Below are positions 62,926 through 64,000 of a stretch of DNA of 64,000 nucleotides, in pieces. Under the pieces are notes generated by a model that had not been told where the DNA came from, made no database searches, and saw nothing but the letters and a program-made list of their open reading frames with translations. This DNA comes from Microbacterium esteraromaticum (GTDB lineage Bacteria > Actinomycetota > Actinomycetes > Actinomycetales > Microbacteriaceae): the NCBI RefSeq assembly GCF_014084045.1, contig NZ_CP043732.1, forward strand, positions 124,001 to 188,000, read 5' to 3'. Numbering within the stretch: position 1 is the first letter of the stretch; every line of letters begins with the position of its first letter. The position numbers and the translations under genes are program-made.

Positions 62926-63913
62926 GATCACCATCGGCTTCGCGCCGATGCTCCAGCAGTTCCGTCCGGACGACGCGATCCGTCACTCCGTGGAAGCGGC
63001 TGAGTCGGGGTTCGGAGGGATCGTCCTGAGCGACCACTTCCAGCCGTGGCTGCCGCAGCAGGGCAACGCGTCGTACATGTGGAGCGTGATGGGAGCCCTC
63101 GGGCAGCAGGTCTCGGTTCCCCTGCTGGGCGTGACGACCCCCGGTTACCGCAGTCACCCTGCCGTGACCGCCCAAGCAGCCGCGACGATCGCCGTGCTGT
63201 ACCCCGGACGCTTTCAGCTTGGACTCGGATCGGGCCAGTCGCTGAACGAGCACATCGTCGGAGAGTACTGGCCGCCAGCGAACGAACGAGTCGAGCGACT
63301 GTTCGAGTCGGTCGAGCTCGTGCGAAAGCTGCTCGGCTCCACCAGACGAGATGTCAGACACGACGGCGAGCACTTCCGTCTCGAGCCGGCGCGACTCTGG
63401 ACACTGCCGGACGAGCCGCCTCCCGTCGTCGTGGCGACGTCTGGCCCGGTGGCCGCGCGAAGGGCCGGCCGCGTCGCCGATGGCATCATCACGGTGCAGA
63501 GTCCGCCCGACCGGCTGCAGTTGATGCTGGACCGTTTCGAGACCGGGGTCGCGGAGTCGGCGACCTCGGGCCCGAAGCGGCGGATGATCCAGCTCCACGT
63601 CTCCTGGGCCCACACCCGCGACCTCGCCCTCGAGCATGCGAGGGAGGAGTGGGCCCACGGCGGTCTGCGCTTCCCGACCGCGGACATCCGCTCTCCCTAC
63701 GATTTCGCCATGATGACCAAGCATGTGGAGGACGCGGATCTCGCCGACCGCATGCTGATCTCATCCGAGCCCGAAGAGCATCGCGAGCACATCCAGCGCT
63801 ACGTGGATCTCGGGTTCGATCATGTGTACGTCCACAACGTAGGCCGCAACCAATCGGAGTTCATCCAGATGTACGCCACCCATGTGCTTCCCGAGATCGG
63901 CCGTCGCCGATGA
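62900..63913 (+). CDS. LLM-class F420-dependent oxidoreductase, glucose-6-phosphate dehydrogenase-like
   Basis: A 337-residue TIM-barrel flavin/F420 enzyme close to FGD1. It keeps LSDHFQPW (His46, Trp50, equal to His40 and Trp44 of FGD1), the TxxxxRSHPAVTAQAAATIAVLYPGR-like region and the C-terminal Arg of ADRMLISSEPEEH. Three important differences are seen: FGD1 Glu109 is Gln113 here (GSGQSLNE), and the phosphate-binding Lys198 and Lys259 have no obvious equivalents. It probably uses F420, but the substrate may be a non-phosphorylated sugar or alcohol. ATG 62900 is used; ATG 62903 and GTG 62909 are alternatives. The stop overlaps the cofE start. Confidence 0.85.
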   Translation: MMPVTAGAEITIGFAPMLQQFRPDDAIRHSVEAAESGFGGIVLSDHFQPWLPQQGNASYMWSVMGALGQQVSVPLLGVTTPGYRSHPAVTAQAAATIAVLYPGRFQLGLGSGQSLNEHIVGEYWPPANERVERLFESVELVRKLLGSTRRDVRHDGEHFRLEPARLWTLPDEPPPVVVATSGPVAARRAGRVADGIITVQSPPDRLQLMLDRFETGVAESATSGPKRRMIQLHVSWAHTRDLALEHAREEWAHGGLRFPTADIRSPYDFAMMTKHVEDADLADRMLISSEPEEHREHIQRYVDLGFDHVYVHNVGRNQSEFIQMYATHVLPEIGRRR

Positions 63914-64000
63914 TCACCGTCTGGCCGCTGCAGGGCATCCCGGAAGTCCGAGCGGGAGACGACCTGGTCGAGCTGGTACTGGCGGCAGCCGGCGGCTCCC
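63910..64000 (+). CDS. cofE: coenzyme F420-0:L-glutamate ligase (CofE/FbiB), N-terminal part; 3' end outside window
   Basis: Only 30 residues are inside the window. MITVWPLQGIPEVRAGDDLV matches the conserved N terminus of CofE/FbiB, which adds the gamma-linked glutamate tail to F420-0. ATG 63910 overlaps the FGD-like stop (ATGA), which supports translation from here. It cannot be told whether the protein carries the C-terminal nitroreductase-like domain of FbiB. Confidence 0.75.
   Translation, partial: MITVWPLQGIPEVRAGDDLVELVLAAAGGS

Overview
The window is high-GC, densely packed DNA with mostly intact genes, many ATGA or GTGA stop/start overlaps and frequent GTG starts. It looks like a chromosome segment of an actinobacterium of the Microbacteriaceae, most plausibly Microbacterium or a close relative. 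The main support is the C50 carotenoid operon idi-crtE-crtB-crtI-crtYe-crtYf-crtEb with a divergent MarR regulator, a DtxR/IdeR-type iron box, and genes for coenzyme F420 use. I see no insertion sequence, prophage, CRISPR array or rRNA.

Layout. (1) 0-4.7 kb: a two-component system (response regulator cut by the window edge, plus histidine kinase) facing a flavin-based membrane electron-transfer set: FMN-binding lipoprotein, ApbE flavin transferase, and an NqrB/RnfD-like membrane domain fused to a ferredoxin-reductase domain. (2) 4.7-7.3 kb: prs, glmU and a tRNA-Gln; glmU carries an apparent one-base deletion near its 3' end. (3) 7.4-12.2 kb: GNAT, MarR and RluA-type genes, then the methionine importer metQNI. 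(4) 12.2-18.4 kb: CrtR-like MarR and the seven-gene carotenoid operon. (5) 18.4-25.3 kb: a frameshifted ABC-F ATPase, a siderophore importer under an iron box, and a thioredoxin-like ferredoxin. (6) 25.3-32.0 kb: a ThrE-type exporter and a LacI-controlled monosaccharide ABC transporter with two matching operators. (7) 32.0-47.9 kb: mostly housekeeping genes (ispE, rsmA, tatD, metG, rsmI, a protein mannosyltransferase), plus an aldo/keto reductase, MFS and amino-acid transporters, a uridine-kinase/methyltransferase fusion and a YyaL-type protein.

(8) 47.9-64 kb is the most interesting part. A three-gene ABC cassette of the type proposed to import coenzyme F420-0 lies at one end. At the other end, a GntR regulator leads an operon of a 6-phosphogluconolactonase-like gene, an FGD-type F420-dependent oxidoreductase and the start of cofE, the F420-0:gamma-glutamyl ligase. 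Between them, divergent from the GntR gene, is an eight-gene operon: a Dpp-type oligopeptide importer, a gamma-glutamyltransferase-like Ntn hydrolase with Ser at the nucleophile position, an S9 prolyl-oligopeptidase-like enzyme, and an M24-fold hydrolase with most metal ligands replaced. No hydrolase shows a signal peptide, so imported material would be cut in the cytosol. The arrangement suggests an F420 salvage and use locus coupled to uptake of peptide-like, possibly gamma-glutamyl, compounds. The transporter and cofE link rests on known family associations; the role of the middle operon is inference.

Three apparent one-base deletions, all in short G/C runs (one in glmU, two in the ABC-F gene), look more like residual sequence errors than gene decay. 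A fourth G run could also explain the kinase-methyltransferase fusion.
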